Shown piece after piece: positions 57,402 to 64,000 of a DNA stretch of 64,000 bases; the stretch's first letter is position 1, and each line of letters begins with the position of its first letter. The stretch spans positions 30,041 through 94,040 of the forward strand of contig JBJTVH010000026.1 of NCBI GenBank assembly GCA_046081125.1. Direction: 5' to 3'. The translations under genes were made by a program, and so were the position numbers. The stretch is from JBEIFW01 sp046081125 (GTDB taxonomy: Bacteria > Actinomycetota > Acidimicrobiia > Acidimicrobiales > Ilumatobacteraceae). The notes beneath the pieces are model-generated. The model saw nothing but the letters and a program-made list of their open reading frames with translations. It searched no databases and was not told the origin of the DNA.

Positions 57402-58289
57402 ATGGTCGACCAGGAACGCCCCCGGATCGTCGTCGGGGTCGACGGATCCGACACCGCTCGACGCGCCCTGCGCTGGGCCGTCGCCGAGGCTCGGTTGCTC
57501 GGCGCCGTCGTCGATGCGGTCTCGGCCTGGAGCTACCCGTGGGTCGTTGCGGCCCCGGGTGCGGTCGTGCCGCTCGAACCCTTGGCCGACCAGGCGGTCG
57601 ATGCCAAGTCCCGCCTCGACGACGCGATCGCCGGGCTCGGCCGGGATGCCGAGGGTGTGGAGATCCTGGCCACGGTCACCGAGGGCGGTGCCGCCGCTGT
57701 CCTCAACGATGCCGCCCAGGGTGCTGCGCTGCTGGTCATCGGGACCCGGGGCCACAGCCGGGTCGAGCGCCTGCTGCTCGGCTCGGTGAGCAACCAGCTC
57801 GCGCGCCACGCATCGTGCAGCGTTGTGGTCGTGCCGCCGAGCGCCCAGGTCGGTGCCGACGCCACGGGTCGCATCGTGGTCGGCGTGGACGGCTCGGACC
57901 ATTCGGTCGACGCGCTGCGGTGGGCGCTCGCCGAGGGCGAGCGGCGGGACTGCCCGGTCGAGGTGATCTACGCCTGGACCTGGGTCGATCCCTTCGGAGA
58001 GGCGGCGATGGCAGTGTCCCGCACGCAGCTGGCCGAAGGGGCCCAGGCCACGCTCGACGCGACGTTGGCCAAGGCGCTCGGTTCCGGCGATCGGCCCGCC
58101 CGCGTCAGCGGGGTCGTCATCGAGGGCGACCCGGCGTCCACGCTCACGACGCAGGCGGGCCCGGCCGATCTGCTGGTCGTCGGGGCGCGCGGGCACGGCG
58201 GGTTCCTCGGGCTGCTGCTCGGGTCGGTGGCGACCAACTGCGCCCACCACGCGACTGGACCCGTCGCGATCGTCCGATCTGTGCCCTGA
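57402..58289 (+). CDS. Tandem universal stress protein (UspA family)
   Basis: The 295-residue protein contains two UspA modules, each with the entry VVGVDGSD and the ATP-binding loop G-x2-G-H-x9-GS: GTRGHSRVERLLLGSVS in the first and GARGHGGFLGLLLGSVA in the second. Both loops are intact, so ATP binding in each half is likely. Tandem Usp proteins respond to hypoxia and dormancy in actinobacteria. A GAGGAGGA Shine-Dalgarno precedes the ATG. It stands alone, with csrA convergent on its 3' side. Confidence 0.93.
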   Translation: MVDQERPRIVVGVDGSDTARRALRWAVAEARLLGAVVDAVSAWSYPWVVAAPGAVVPLEPLADQAVDAKSRLDDAIAGLGRDAEGVEILATVTEGGAAAVLNDAAQGAALLVIGTRGHSRVERLLLGSVSNQLARHASCSVVVVPPSAQVGADATGRIVVGVDGSDHSVDALRWALAEGERRDCPVEVIYAWTWVDPFGEAAMAVSRTQLAEGAQATLDATLAKALGSGDRPARVSGVVIEGDPASTLTTQAGPADLLVVGARGHGGFLGLLLGSVATNCAHHATGPVAIVRSVP

Positions 58290-58330
58290 CCGTAGGGTCG
58301 GGTCGGGCGGCCCCCGGCCGGGGTGGCGGT

Positions 58331-58573
58331 TCAGCCGGCCGGTTCGCGAGGGGTGAGCTCGCGCAGGCGCTCGAGTGCCGCCGCCGACGGGGTGGTCGCC
58401 GCGGCCCGGTTCTCCCGGGCCAACTCGGCGTACACCTCCTCGCGGTGAACGGTCACCGAACGGGGAGCCTTGATACCGATGCGGACCTGGTCGCCTTTGA
58501 CTTCGAGCACGGTGACCACGACGTCGTTGCCGATCATGATGCTCTGGTTGGCGCGGCGCGTGAGCACGAGCAC
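58331..58573 (-). CDS. csrA: Carbon storage regulator CsrA
   Basis: The 80-residue RNA-binding regulator matches CsrA: MLVLTRRANQSIMIG, then VRIGIKAPRSVTVHREEVY carrying the conserved Arg44-equivalent that contacts GGA motifs. The tail beyond residue 55 is a little longer and Ala/Pro-rich. GTG 58573 follows GGAAAGGATTCCTC. CsrA, with its antagonist FliW encoded next to it, controls flagellin translation in Gram-positive bacteria; the flagellin gene is only 5 kb away. Confidence 0.96.
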   Translation of the reverse strand: MLVLTRRANQSIMIGNDVVVTVLEVKGDQVRIGIKAPRSVTVHREEVYAELARENRAAATTPSAAALERLRELTPREPAG

Positions 58574-58603
58574 GAGGAATCCTTTCCTGGCGTGCGAAGG
58601 ACC

Positions 58604-59050
58604 CTACCCGCCGACCGTGGCGAGTGGACCTCGGTGAGCGAACAGACGAGCACGGCTGGTGAGCGTCGGGGAGACCTGCACCGCTTGGACGGCGCGCCCA
58701 CCGACCGTGTTGACCACCACCGGGCCGAGCAGGTTCGCCGTGGAATCCTCGATCGGGTCGCCCAGGGTGACGATGACGAGCACGAGTGCGTCCTCGGAGT
58801 GGGCGATGCCGATCAGGTCGGCGTCGGGGTCGTCGAGTTCCACCTCGTAGTCCTCGAAGAACAGGGCCGGGTCGACGACGACGAACTCCGGACCGCCCTG
58901 CTCGAGCGCCCGCATGAGCCGGTACGGGCTCCCGTCCCCGCCCCAGGCGGTCAGTTCGTAACGCTGGATCTCTGGGAAACCGCACAGCCCGAGGGGGAAG
59001 GTGATCACGGTGGGGTCGGCGAGCACGGTGGGGGACCTTTCGGGGCTCAT
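58604..59050 (-). CDS. fliW: Flagellar assembly factor FliW
   Basis: The 148-residue product matches FliW: VITFPLGLCGFPEIQRYEL is the N-terminal beta-strand signature, and HSEDALVLVIVTLGDPIEDSTANLLGPVVVN is the core barrel segment read here in shorter pieces (LVIVTLGDP, then TANLLGPVVVN). FliW binds CsrA allosterically and flagellin directly, so free flagellin frees CsrA to repress it. The ATG overlaps the flgL stop by 4 bp. Confidence 0.95.
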   Translation of the reverse strand: MSPERSPTVLADPTVITFPLGLCGFPEIQRYELTAWGGDGSPYRLMRALEQGGPEFVVVDPALFFEDYEVELDDPDADLIGIAHSEDALVLVIVTLGDPIEDSTANLLGPVVVNTVGGRAVQAVQVSPTLTSRARLFAHRGPLATVGG

Positions 59051-59940
59051 CGCAGGAAGTCCATCAGCGAGTTCCGGGACACCTTCGCTGCCGCGCTGAG
59101 GGCGGCCTGGAAAGCGACCTCCTGCAGCTTGATGTTCAGGGTCGCTTCCGCAATGTCGATCTGCTCGACGTCGGCCAGGCCGGTGGTGATGTCGAGGCGG
59201 GCCGCCTCGTTGCGGTCGATCACCAGGTTCATCTGGTTGGCTCGGGCGCCGACGGTGGCGAGCGCAGCGCGCATCTGGGCGTTGGCGGCGGCCATGGCAT
59301 CCAAGCTTGCACCCAGGCCGTCGGGATTCGAGCGCAGGTTGGTCGCCAGTGTCGACAGGGCGCTGAAGACGTCGGTGCCGGGAGCGCCGAAGGCCTCGGG
59401 ACCCGTCAGGTTGATGCGCAGCGCCGAGTCCGGACCCACCTGGCGATCGATCCGGTCGCCAGCCGTGCCCGGTGGCGTGCCCTGGTACACCCCGGCGCCG
59501 CTGTAGGCGGACGCAACATCGGCGGTGCCGGCGAACAGCGGCCGGTCGCCGACCTTGGTGTTGGCAAGCGCCAGCAGGGAGTCGCGCAGCGCCTCGACCT
59601 CTTTTGCCATGCCCTCCCGGGAGCCGGCGTCCACGGTGCTGTTGCGGGCCTGGATGACCAGGGTGCGGGCGCGCCCGACGGCCTCCAGCCCCTTCTGCAG
59701 GGTCGTGTCGGTGATGTTGAGCCAGTCGAGCCCGTCCTGGGCGCTCGCCTTGTACTGGTCGATCCGACGCAGGTCGTCGCGGTAGCGCAGCGCGTTCACC
59801 GTGCCGTCCGGCGAATCCGACGGCTTGTTGATCTGCCGACCGGACGCCACCTGCTCCTGGAGTCGGGACATCTTCTGCAGGGACGCCTGCAGGTTGTCGA
59901 GCATGACGCGGTTTGCTCCGCGCTCGGTCACCCGGGTCAC
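59047..59940 (-). CDS. flgL: Flagellar hook-associated protein FlgL (HAP3)
   Basis: The 297-residue protein is flagellin-like at both ends: MLDNLQASLQKMSRLQEQVASGRQINKPSDSP at the start (read as LQEQVASGRQINKPSDSP) and INIKLQEVAFQAALSAAAKVSRNSLMDFL at the end (AALSAAAKVSRNSL). These form the D0/D1 coiled-coil by which FlgL joins FlgK to the filament. It is shorter in the middle than flagellin. It follows flgK after 64 bp and overlaps fliW. Confidence 0.95.
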   Translation of the reverse strand: MTRVTERGANRVMLDNLQASLQKMSRLQEQVASGRQINKPSDSPDGTVNALRYRDDLRRIDQYKASAQDGLDWLNITDTTLQKGLEAVGRARTLVIQARNSTVDAGSREGMAKEVEALRDSLLALANTKVGDRPLFAGTADVASAYSGAGVYQGTPPGTAGDRIDRQVGPDSALRINLTGPEAFGAPGTDVFSALSTLATNLRSNPDGLGASLDAMAAANAQMRAALATVGARANQMNLVIDRNEAARLDITTGLADVEQIDIAEATLNIKLQEVAFQAALSAAAKVSRNSLMDFLR

Positions 59941-60004
59941 GAGCGGACCTCCTCAGCGGTGTGCCGTTCCGGTGCGGGTCGGCAGGGGGTGGAACCGGGG
60001 ATCG

Positions 60005-61357
60005 TCATCGCACCAACCGGTTGACGAGGGTGTCGAGGACCTCGTCGAGGACCGAGATGAACCGAGCAGCGGCCTCGTAGGCGCGCTGCGTTGCCAGGAG
60101 GTTCGCCATCTCCTCGTCGACGTTCACGCCGGAGGTCGAGTCGCGAGCGTTCTCGATCTGTTTCATGACGTTGGCTTGCACGTCGACGCGACGCGACGCA
60201 GCCTGCGCCTCGACGGCGACGCGCACGACGGTGTCGCCGTAAAGCTTCTGCGCTCCGGTCTTGCGCGAGATCTCACGGGCCGCAGTGCCGTCGAGGTTGC
60301 CCCCGGGGATAGCCGATGCTGCGACCTTGTTCGGGTCGTTCCGTACCACCGGGTTCATGATGATGCCGTTGGAGCCGAACGTGAAGAACGCTTGCCCTGG
60401 GTTGCCGCTGCGGTCGTACGACGCAGTGTGGACGGCGTTGACCTCGTCGGCAAGTTTGGTGGCGATGGCGGCCAACTCGTTGCGGTAGCGGGGAATCACC
60501 TCGTTGATTCCCTGGATCGAAGCGAGCGCTGCACCGCCGACGCTTGCCGCCGACCCGTTGGTGACGAAGTTGACGGACACGTTTCCGGTGCCGGGTTCGG
60601 TGGTGACCTTGAGCGCCTCGGCGCTCTCGGAACGCACGAGTACCTGCGCACCCAGGTAAACGTCGACGGCCCCCTCGGCGCTGGTCACGAACCGGGCACC
60701 GAGCGCCTGTGCCAGTTCGACGGCGAGCTGGTCGCGCTGGTCGCGCAACTCGTTGGCCGCATCACCGTCGGCCTGGGCGCTACGGACCCGGTCGTTCAGG
60801 GCGGAGAACTGACGCGTCTTGAGGTTGATCTGGCTGATCTGGTTGGACAGCTGATCGGTGGTGGCCCTGCGCTGCCCCTGCAGGTTGCTGTCCTGGTTGC
60901 GGATCGCCGCTGCGAGCGTCTCGCCACGTTCGACGACTTGGCTGCGCGAGGCGAGCTCCCCGGGCGCATTGGCCAGCGACGACCACGAGCCGATGAAGTC
61001 GCCCAGCAGGGCGCCGAGCCCGTTGTCGGTGGGTTCGGAGAACGTCGTCTCGACGCCGTCGATCAGCTCCTTGGTTCGGTTGAGCTGCGAGTCGTAGGCG
61101 AACTCCTGGTGGGCGCGCGCCTCGAGGAACTCGTCGCGCAGACGGGTGATCCCGTTGATCCGCACACCGCTGCCGGTGCCGTCGTAGATCGAGAACACGG
61201 CGGGGCTGATCGGCCCGGCATCGGGCTTCAGGTTGACCCGCTGACGCGAGTAGCCCTCGGTGTTGACGTTGGCGAGGTTCTGACCGATGACGTCGAGCGT
61301 TTGCCGATGGGCGATGAGCGCCGTCAGTCCGATGTTGAAGCCGCCGGTGCTGCTCAT
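60005..61357 (-). CDS. flgK: Flagellar hook-associated protein FlgK (HAP1)
   Basis: The 450-residue product has the FlgK entry FNIGLTALIAHRQTLDVIGQNLANVNTEGYSRQRV (here LDVIGQNLANVNTEGYSRQ) and the C-terminal NVDEEMANLLATQRAYEAAARFISVLDE segment (ATQRAYEAAARFISV). FlgK sits at the hook-filament junction. A variable D2/D3 region lies between. The ATG overlaps the flgN stop by one base (TGATG), so its chaperone and the protein are co-translated. Confidence 0.95.
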   Translation of the reverse strand: MSSTGGFNIGLTALIAHRQTLDVIGQNLANVNTEGYSRQRVNLKPDAGPISPAVFSIYDGTGSGVRINGITRLRDEFLEARAHQEFAYDSQLNRTKELIDGVETTFSEPTDNGLGALLGDFIGSWSSLANAPGELASRSQVVERGETLAAAIRNQDSNLQGQRRATTDQLSNQISQINLKTRQFSALNDRVRSAQADGDAANELRDQRDQLAVELAQALGARFVTSAEGAVDVYLGAQVLVRSESAEALKVTTEPGTGNVSVNFVTNGSAASVGGAALASIQGINEVIPRYRNELAAIATKLADEVNAVHTASYDRSGNPGQAFFTFGSNGIIMNPVVRNDPNKVAASAIPGGNLDGTAAREISRKTGAQKLYGDTVVRVAVEAQAASRRVDVQANVMKQIENARDSTSGVNVDEEMANLLATQRAYEAAARFISVLDEVLDTLVNRLVR

Positions 61358-61896
61358 CAGAACACCTCGTTGATCATCGTCCCCGTCGGCCGCCGCTCCG
61401 GTCGGCGCGACAGGGCGTCGGGTTCGGCAGCGCCGAGGCTTTCGAGCAGCTGGCGAACCGCCATCGCTCCCCGTTGGATGAGCTCCCGGTTGGTGCGGGC
61501 CATCTCCTCGATCTCGGCGGTGAGCTCGAGGAACGCGTTGCGGTGTTCCTGGAGCACGGCGTCCCAGGGCGCGGGCGCCTGGGGGATCAGCTCCCGCAGG
61601 GTCGGTGCTGCACCGAGCCCGAGCCGCTCACCCACCTCCCGCACGGCCATCGCCCGCAGCAACTCGGCGCGACCGATCGACTCGAGGACGAGTTCGACCT
61701 CCTCGGTCGCCTTCGGGAGCCAGCGGGTGTCACCGGTGGAGAGCACCAGATGTTCGACCGTCATCTTGAACAGGAGCTGCTCGAGCATCTGACGCTCGCG
61801 CCACAAGATCGTCGAGATGTCGGCGAGGTCCACCAGGCTTCGATCGGCAGACCGAGAGCCGCACTTGAGCCCGTCGAAGGTTTCGGCGGCGGTCAT
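61357..61896 (-). CDS. flgN: FlgN-family flagellar chaperone
   Basis: The 179-residue, mostly helical product resembles FlgN: LADISTILWRERQMLEQLLFKM at the start and a long amphipathic helix around WDAVLQEHRNAFLELTAEIEEMARTN. FlgN keeps FlgK and FlgL unfolded and delivers them to the export gate. The position immediately before flgK, with a one-base overlap, supports the call. The ATG overlaps the preceding regulator's stop by 4 bp. Sequence similarity to FlgN is weak, as is normal for the family. Confidence 0.85.
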   Translation of the reverse strand: MTAAETFDGLKCGSRSADRSLVDLADISTILWRERQMLEQLLFKMTVEHLVLSTGDTRWLPKATEEVELVLESIGRAELLRAMAVREVGERLGLGAAPTLRELIPQAPAPWDAVLQEHRNAFLELTAEIEEMARTNRELIQRGAMAVRQLLESLGAAEPDALSRRPERRPTGTMINEVF

Positions 61897-62630
61897 CCGA
61901 CCAGACCGAGTTCGGCGGCCCGTCCTACAGCCTCACGCCGCCCCCGGACCTCGAGCTTGGCGTAGATGTTCGCAAGGTGGGTCTTGACGGTCTCCTCGCC
62001 GATGAACAAGGCCCCGGCGATGCTCCGGTTGCTGGCCCCCCGTGCGAGTTGGGCCAGTACCGCTCGTTCCCGACGGGTGAGGCCGAGGTTCGAGTCGTCG
62101 GGGGTGTCGGATCGACCCACCAGGGCCAACGCAGCGGGGCTGAGGGCGCGTTCGCCGCGGTTGATGCGCCACAGGGCCTGGTGGAGGTCGTACTCGGTGT
62201 CGAGGCGTGCGACCACGCCTGCTGCGCCGAGCGCGAAAAGGTCGAGCGGATCGCTCGACTCGTCCGGCGGGAGCACTGCGATCACGGAGCGCCCGCCGCC
62301 GGCGGCCGCGCGCACCGCATCGCCGAGATCGAGGTCGGTGCAGCGACCGACCACGACGACGCCGGCGTTGAGCCGTTCGGCGTCCTCGAGCACGGGGAGC
62401 ACGTTGGCCCCGTCGGCCACGACCCGGATGGCGGTGTCCGCCAGCACGGCGCGCAGGCCGAGGCGCAGCAGCGCCCATTCCTCGGCGACCACGGCTCGGG
62501 CCGTCCGGTTCGATTGCGTTGCCCGATCCGTTCCGCGCTCCACGACACGACAGGCATCGACCGTCGTGCGGCCCGCCTTGAGGGCGAAATGGGGGAGGAC
62601 GGGGGAGGGCTCTGACGACCGATCACCCAT
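61893..62630 (-). CDS. LuxR-type regulator with a degenerate receiver domain
   Basis: From ATG 62630 the 245-residue protein has a receiver-like N-terminus (VVAEEWALLRLGLRAVL) and a LuxR helix-turn-helix (LTRRERAVLAQLARGASNRSIAGALFIGEETVKTHLANIYAKL). The acidic pair that binds Mg in normal receivers is EE, and the phospho-acceptor position reads VVVVGRCTDLD with Gly/Arg where Asp is expected, so it is probably not phosphorylated. It is the first gene of the flagellar operon and divergent from the FliA-type sigma gene by 7 bp of space, so it likely regulates this locus. A regulator with no kinase input could respond to a ligand or partner protein. Confidence 0.88.
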   Translation of the reverse strand: MGDRSSEPSPVLPHFALKAGRTTVDACRVVERGTDRATQSNRTARAVVAEEWALLRLGLRAVLADTAIRVVADGANVLPVLEDAERLNAGVVVVGRCTDLDLGDAVRAAAGGGRSVIAVLPPDESSDPLDLFALGAAGVVARLDTEYDLHQALWRINRGERALSPAALALVGRSDTPDDSNLGLTRRERAVLAQLARGASNRSIAGALFIGEETVKTHLANIYAKLEVRGRREAVGRAAELGLVG

Positions 62631-62637
62631 CCGGGGG

Positions 62638-63534
62638 ATGGAGTGCCCCCGGCGCGAGGCCGACCGGTTGGGCATGCGCACCGGAGACCAGGTCGCGCCC
62701 GGGTCGGTCGACGACCTCGTGGCAGCTCATGTCAATCTCGTCCGTGCCATTGTCGGCGACGTGGCCGCTCGCGTGCCTCGGCACGTGAACCGGGACGATC
62801 TGTACTCGGCCGGCCTCGCCGGCCTCGTACAGGCCGCCCAGACGTGGCGCAGCGACCGAGGTGTGCCCTTCGACCGGTTCGCCCGTGTCCGAATCCGCGG
62901 CTCCATCGTCGACGAACTGCGCTCGCTCGACTTCCTTTCCCGCACGACCCGCACAAACGCCCGCCGCGTCGAGGCGGCCGACGAGCGCCTGCGAGCGCGG
63001 CTCGGCCGGGATGCGTCCGACGACGAGGTCGCAACGGAACTCGGATGCGGTCGTGATGTCGTGGCGCAGCTCCGCGCCGACATGTCGCGCGCCAGCATGG
63101 TCCGTTTCGACGCCGACCCGTCCGGGCCGGTGCAGCCGCCGGCGGACCCCTCCGACGGACCGGACACGCTGCTGCTCGACCAGGAACTCCGGGGCTACCT
63201 GCACGACGCCGTACTGTCGTTGCCGGAGCGCCTGCGCCATGTCGTGGTCGAGTACTTCTTCGAGAACCGCGAGATGCAGAGCATCGCCGTGGACCTCGGG
63301 GTGTCGCTGTCCCGGGTGTCGCAGCTCTGCGCGGAGGCGCTCGACCTGCTGCGCGAGGGCCTCGATGCACAGCTGAGCCCGCCGCCTGCGCCGGTCGAGC
63401 TGCCCCGAGGTCGTGCGGCCCGACGGCGGGCCGCCTACGTGGCGGCCGTGTCCGAGGCCTCCACGCACCGGACCCGGCTGAACGCCGACTCCGAGCAGTT
63501 CGCCGAGCGTTTGGCTCGGCAGCGCAGCGCCTGA
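62638..63534 (+). CDS. Flagellar-type sigma factor (FliA/sigma-28 family)
   Basis: The 298-residue sigma70-family protein has region 2 (LVAAHVNLVRAIVGDVAARV, YSAGLAGLVQAAQTWRSDRGVPFDRFARVRIRGSIVDELR as shorter pieces AGLAGLVQAAQTW and FDRFARVRIRGSIVDELR), a short region 3, and region 4 with the helix-turn-helix YFFENREMQSIAVDLGVSLSRVSQLCAEAL. FDRFA..RIRGSI..DELR is diagnostic of the FliA/SigD class. A C-terminal extension of about 50 residues (residues 245-298, Arg/Ala-rich) is unusual. It lies directly upstream of flagellin, its probable target, and divergent from the flagellar operon. Confidence 0.92.
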   Translation: MECPRREADRLGMRTGDQVAPGSVDDLVAAHVNLVRAIVGDVAARVPRHVNRDDLYSAGLAGLVQAAQTWRSDRGVPFDRFARVRIRGSIVDELRSLDFLSRTTRTNARRVEAADERLRARLGRDASDDEVATELGCGRDVVAQLRADMSRASMVRFDADPSGPVQPPADPSDGPDTLLLDQELRGYLHDAVLSLPERLRHVVVEYFFENREMQSIAVDLGVSLSRVSQLCAEALDLLREGLDAQLSPPPAPVELPRGRAARRRAAYVAAVSEASTHRTRLNADSEQFAERLARQRSA

Positions 63535-63559
63535 TCCTCCGATTCTCGAGAGAACGACG

Positions 63560-63592
63560 CGAACGAGGCCCCGCTCGGCGGGGCCTCGTTCG
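63560..63592 (+). terminator. Strong hairpin terminator after the sigma factor gene
   Basis: CGAACGAGGCCCCGC (63560-63574) pairs perfectly over 15 bp with GCGGGGCCTCGTTCG (63578-63592) around a TCG loop, beginning 26 bp after the sigma stop. There is no following T-tract, which is common for actinobacterial terminators. It separates the sigma gene from flagellin. Confidence 0.85.
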
Positions 63593-63665
63593 CGTTCGGC
63601 CCTGCTCGCGTCCGGCAACAGCCGCTGGGGAGCAGCTGCGAACCCGTGACCATGACGAAACCTGG

Positions 63666-63782
63666 AAGGAGCGTTAGGGCCTCCTTGCTGGAACGACTTG
63701 TGCGAATACCCGATTGCGCTCATAGCCGCCGCAGGACGCGACGGCACCGGCCCATGGACGGACCGGGAACATCACGGAGGAG
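63666..63782 (+). promoter_or_regulatory. Flagellin leader with GGA hairpin and strong Shine-Dalgarno (candidate CsrA target)
   Basis: AAGGAG (63666-63671) pairs with CTCCTT (63681-63686) around a 9-nt loop, and the Shine-Dalgarno GGAGGAG (63776-63782) lies 5 nt before GTG 63788. CsrA binds GGA motifs, typically one in a hairpin and one at the Shine-Dalgarno, as in the hag leader of Bacillus subtilis. With csrA and fliW in the same locus, CsrA control of flagellin is likely. A sigma-28 promoter could not be placed with confidence. Confidence 0.5.
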
Positions 63783-63787
63783 ATGCA

Positions 63788-64000
63788 GTGGCTCTTCGGA
63801 TCAACACCAACGTTGCGGCGCTGAACGCGTACCGCAATCTCAACGCCACCGACTCGATGATGTCGAAGTCGTTGGAGAAGCTGTCGTCGGGGTTCCGGAT
63901 CAACCGGGCGGCCGACGACGCAGCGGGCCTGGCCATCTCGGAAGGCCTGCGCAGCCAGATGAACGGCTTGAAGGTGTCGGTGCGCAACGCGCAGGACGGC
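63788..64000 (+). CDS. fliC: Flagellin, 5' end only
   Basis: The 71 codons before the window edge give the flagellin D0/D1 N-terminus: LRINTNVAALNAYRNLNATD, then KSLEKLSSGFRINRAADDAA and GLAISEGLRSQMNGLKVSVRN. This is the conserved start of filament subunits, exported and polymerised outside the cell. GTG 63788 is supported by GGAGGAG 5 nt upstream. It should depend on the adjacent FliA-type sigma factor, FliW and CsrA. Confidence 0.97.
   Translation, partial: MALRINTNVAALNAYRNLNATDSMMSKSLEKLSSGFRINRAADDAAGLAISEGLRSQMNGLKVSVRNAQDG

Noticed and set aside
55967..59506. A long plus-strand frame of about 1180 codons
   Set aside because: It overlaps hisC, usp, csrA, fliW and flgL, all of which have strong family matches in other frames.
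1..64000. CRISPR arrays, insertion sequences, integrases and prophage genes
   Set aside because: No regularly spaced repeats, transposase or integrase signatures were seen on either strand; HNH genes alone do not indicate a mobile element.

Overview
This is a GC-rich (about 70%), gene-dense stretch of an actinobacterial chromosome. The best guess is a flagellated member of the class Acidimicrobiia. Three things support this: the lysA / argS / hom / thrC / rho / rpmE housekeeping block, F420- and mycofactocin-type redox genes next to CaiB-type CoA transferases and thiolase/MaoC genes, and a proteorhodopsin-like proton pump with a FliA/FlgK/FlgL/FliW/CsrA flagellar block. Many first-in-operon genes carry a TANNNT hexamer 6-9 nt before the start codon and no Shine-Dalgarno, which indicates abundant leaderless transcripts.

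Layout. 0-7.5 kb (minus): a lipoprotein, a long periplasmic adaptor, an ABC ATPase and a MacB-type permease form an export operon, followed by a small membrane protein, a nitroreductase-SRPBCC fusion and an epimerase cut by the window edge. 7.5-10.4 kb: two secreted NlpC/P60-like proteins, an alanine-racemase-like gene broken by two in-frame stops, and a DUF4395 membrane protein. 10.3-15.3 kb (minus): etfA, an 87-aa unknown, fixC, fixX, etfB and a mycofactocin-type glycosyltransferase in an almost fully overlapping operon, which suggests electron transfer from a mycofactocin-linked dehydrogenase to quinone. 15.4-24.8 kb: an SRPBCC-META fusion, an F420 oxidoreductase, a VOC protein, a MoxR/vWA (NorQ/NorD-like) pair, a double CoA transferase, and a decayed REP13E12-type DUF222/HNH gene with an intact SOS box.

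24.9-33.6 kb (plus): a cupin, a TetR regulator and a catabolic run of BVMO, amidohydrolase, enoyl-CoA hydratase, Zn-alcohol dehydrogenase, MaoC-like dehydratase and thiolase. The TetR and BVMO promoters share the same paired GGTACC element, so TetR probably controls both. 33.6-37.4 kb is a patch of gene decay (frameshifted HNH nuclease, esterase remnant, possible frameshifted small gene) that holds an intact DTE-motif rhodopsin with the fenestration glycine associated with carotenoid antennas.

37.4-49.7 kb: tRNA-Arg(CCG), lysA, argS, hom, thrC, rho and rpmE, with a 19-bp perfect inverted repeat between argS and hom, plus a Ros-like zinc-finger protein. 49.7-53.2 kb (minus): a vitamin B12 uptake operon (btuF-btuC-btuD) under a cobalamin riboswitch. 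53.2-58.3 kb: a zinc-ribbon coiled-coil protein, a ketosteroid-dehydrogenase-like flavoprotein, a HisC aminotransferase fused to a DinB-like domain, and a tandem universal stress protein. 58.3-64 kb: the flagellar operon (pseudo-receiver LuxR, flgN, flgK, flgL, fliW, csrA), a divergent FliA-type sigma factor, a strong terminator, and the start of flagellin with a leader that could be a CsrA target.
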